Of a DNA stretch of 64,000 bases, positions 63,837-64,000 are shown piece by piece (the first letter of the stretch is position 1; each line of letters opens with the position of its first letter). Both the position numbers and the translations under genes were made by a program. The notes beneath the pieces are model-generated. The model made no database searches. It had not been told where the DNA came from and saw only the letters and a list, made by a program, of their open reading frames with translations. This DNA is from Emiliania huxleyi CCMP1516 (taxonomy: Eukaryota; Haptophyta; Isochrysidales; Noelaerhabdaceae): positions 680,954 to 744,953 of the forward strand of contig NW_005200784.1 of assembly GCF_000372725.1 (NCBI RefSeq). Direction: 5' to 3'.

Positions 63837-64000
63837 GAGGCGCGGCGATAATGAATGAACGACGCAGCCGCGTGCCTCCCACCTCCCTTTCTGCATTCCC
63901 AAATGGGAAAAGCTAAAGCCTAGTTTACCGCTAAAAAAATTTGGTAAAAAAATATCCGTACAGGTCTCGCGCGGTGTGTGCGTCTGGGGGGGCGCCCCCC
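63837..64000. other. 3' flank of the hydrolase gene
   Basis: AT-rich patch at about 63910-63955 (CTAAAAAAATTTGGTAAAAA) that may contain the 3'-end signal; then G/C-homopolymeric sequence to the window end. Confidence 0.4.

Overview
This 64 kb window is nuclear DNA of a GC-rich unicellular alga. Genes are split by many short introns (about 46-330 nt), packed closely on both strands, and mixed with retrotransposon tails, dispersed repeats, micro- and minisatellites and two 100-bp assembly gaps. By hand I resolved 40 introns; 23 appear to be GC-AG and 17 GT-AG. The very high GC-AG share, the Ala/Gly/Pro-rich low-complexity linkers, ankyrin-type proteins and Pro/Ser-rich linkers suggest a haptophyte (an Emiliania/Gephyrocapsa-like alga is my first guess; a pelagophyte is the main alternative). 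No rRNA, tRNA, CRISPR or bacterial operon structure was seen.

Layout. 1-1.6 kb: 3'-incomplete family X DNA polymerase gene (minus). 1.7-3.3 kb: 3' end of a non-LTR-like retroelement plus repeats. 3.7-4.7 kb: DEDDh exonuclease (minus). 5.5-9.3 kb: a mosaic of a duplicated host exon block, an AT-richer island with degraded cupredoxin/lectin-like and unidentified ORFs, and a fragment of a repetitive gene family. 9.3-16.5 kb: repeats, a TIR element, an unidentified gene broken by an assembly gap (11.4-12.8 kb), a dispersed element, an ankyrin fragment and a Pro/Ser-rich stretch. 17-24.6 kb: a dense housekeeping block with NBP35-type ATPase, a plastid-like membrane protein, ARL5 GTPase and, divergently, a complete-looking telomerase reverse transcriptase (TERT). 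25.7-27.9 kb: two unidentified genes. 28.4-30.7 kb: inverted repeat element and a GGGCTCGGAG minisatellite around the second gap. 30.9-34.0 kb: nine-exon DHX33-like DEAH helicase (minus). 34.3-38.4 kb: a decapitated kinesin, a two-finger C2H2 protein and a divergent unknown gene. 40.4-46.2 kb: calreticulin (KDEL), a 2OG-Fe(II) oxygenase and a small membrane protein. 46.3-48 kb: repeats including a foldback element. 48.6-51.9 kb: a GH16 glucanase-like, Pro-rich, membrane-anchored protein. 52-57 kb: repeats, a J-domain/ankyrin protein and a repetitive-family pseudogene. 57.7-59.1 kb: secreted Cys-rich protein (minus). 59.2-62.1 kb: nested repeats and retroelement tails. 62.2-63.8 kb: alpha/beta hydrolase.

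The most striking shared pattern is in the introns. Several carry at their 5' end a copy of the first 10-36 nt of the downstream exon (perfect 36 bp in the helicase, perfect 20 bp in the polymerase, about 27 bp diverged in the glucanase). This is what would be left if introns arose by duplicating an exonic AG|GC or AG|GT site around a short, often AT-rich insert. A second group of introns shares a TTCAC...GTGA hairpin directly in front of the 3' splice site. Together these suggest active, recent intron gain. All splice calls are by eye from reading frame and protein-family continuity and need transcript support.
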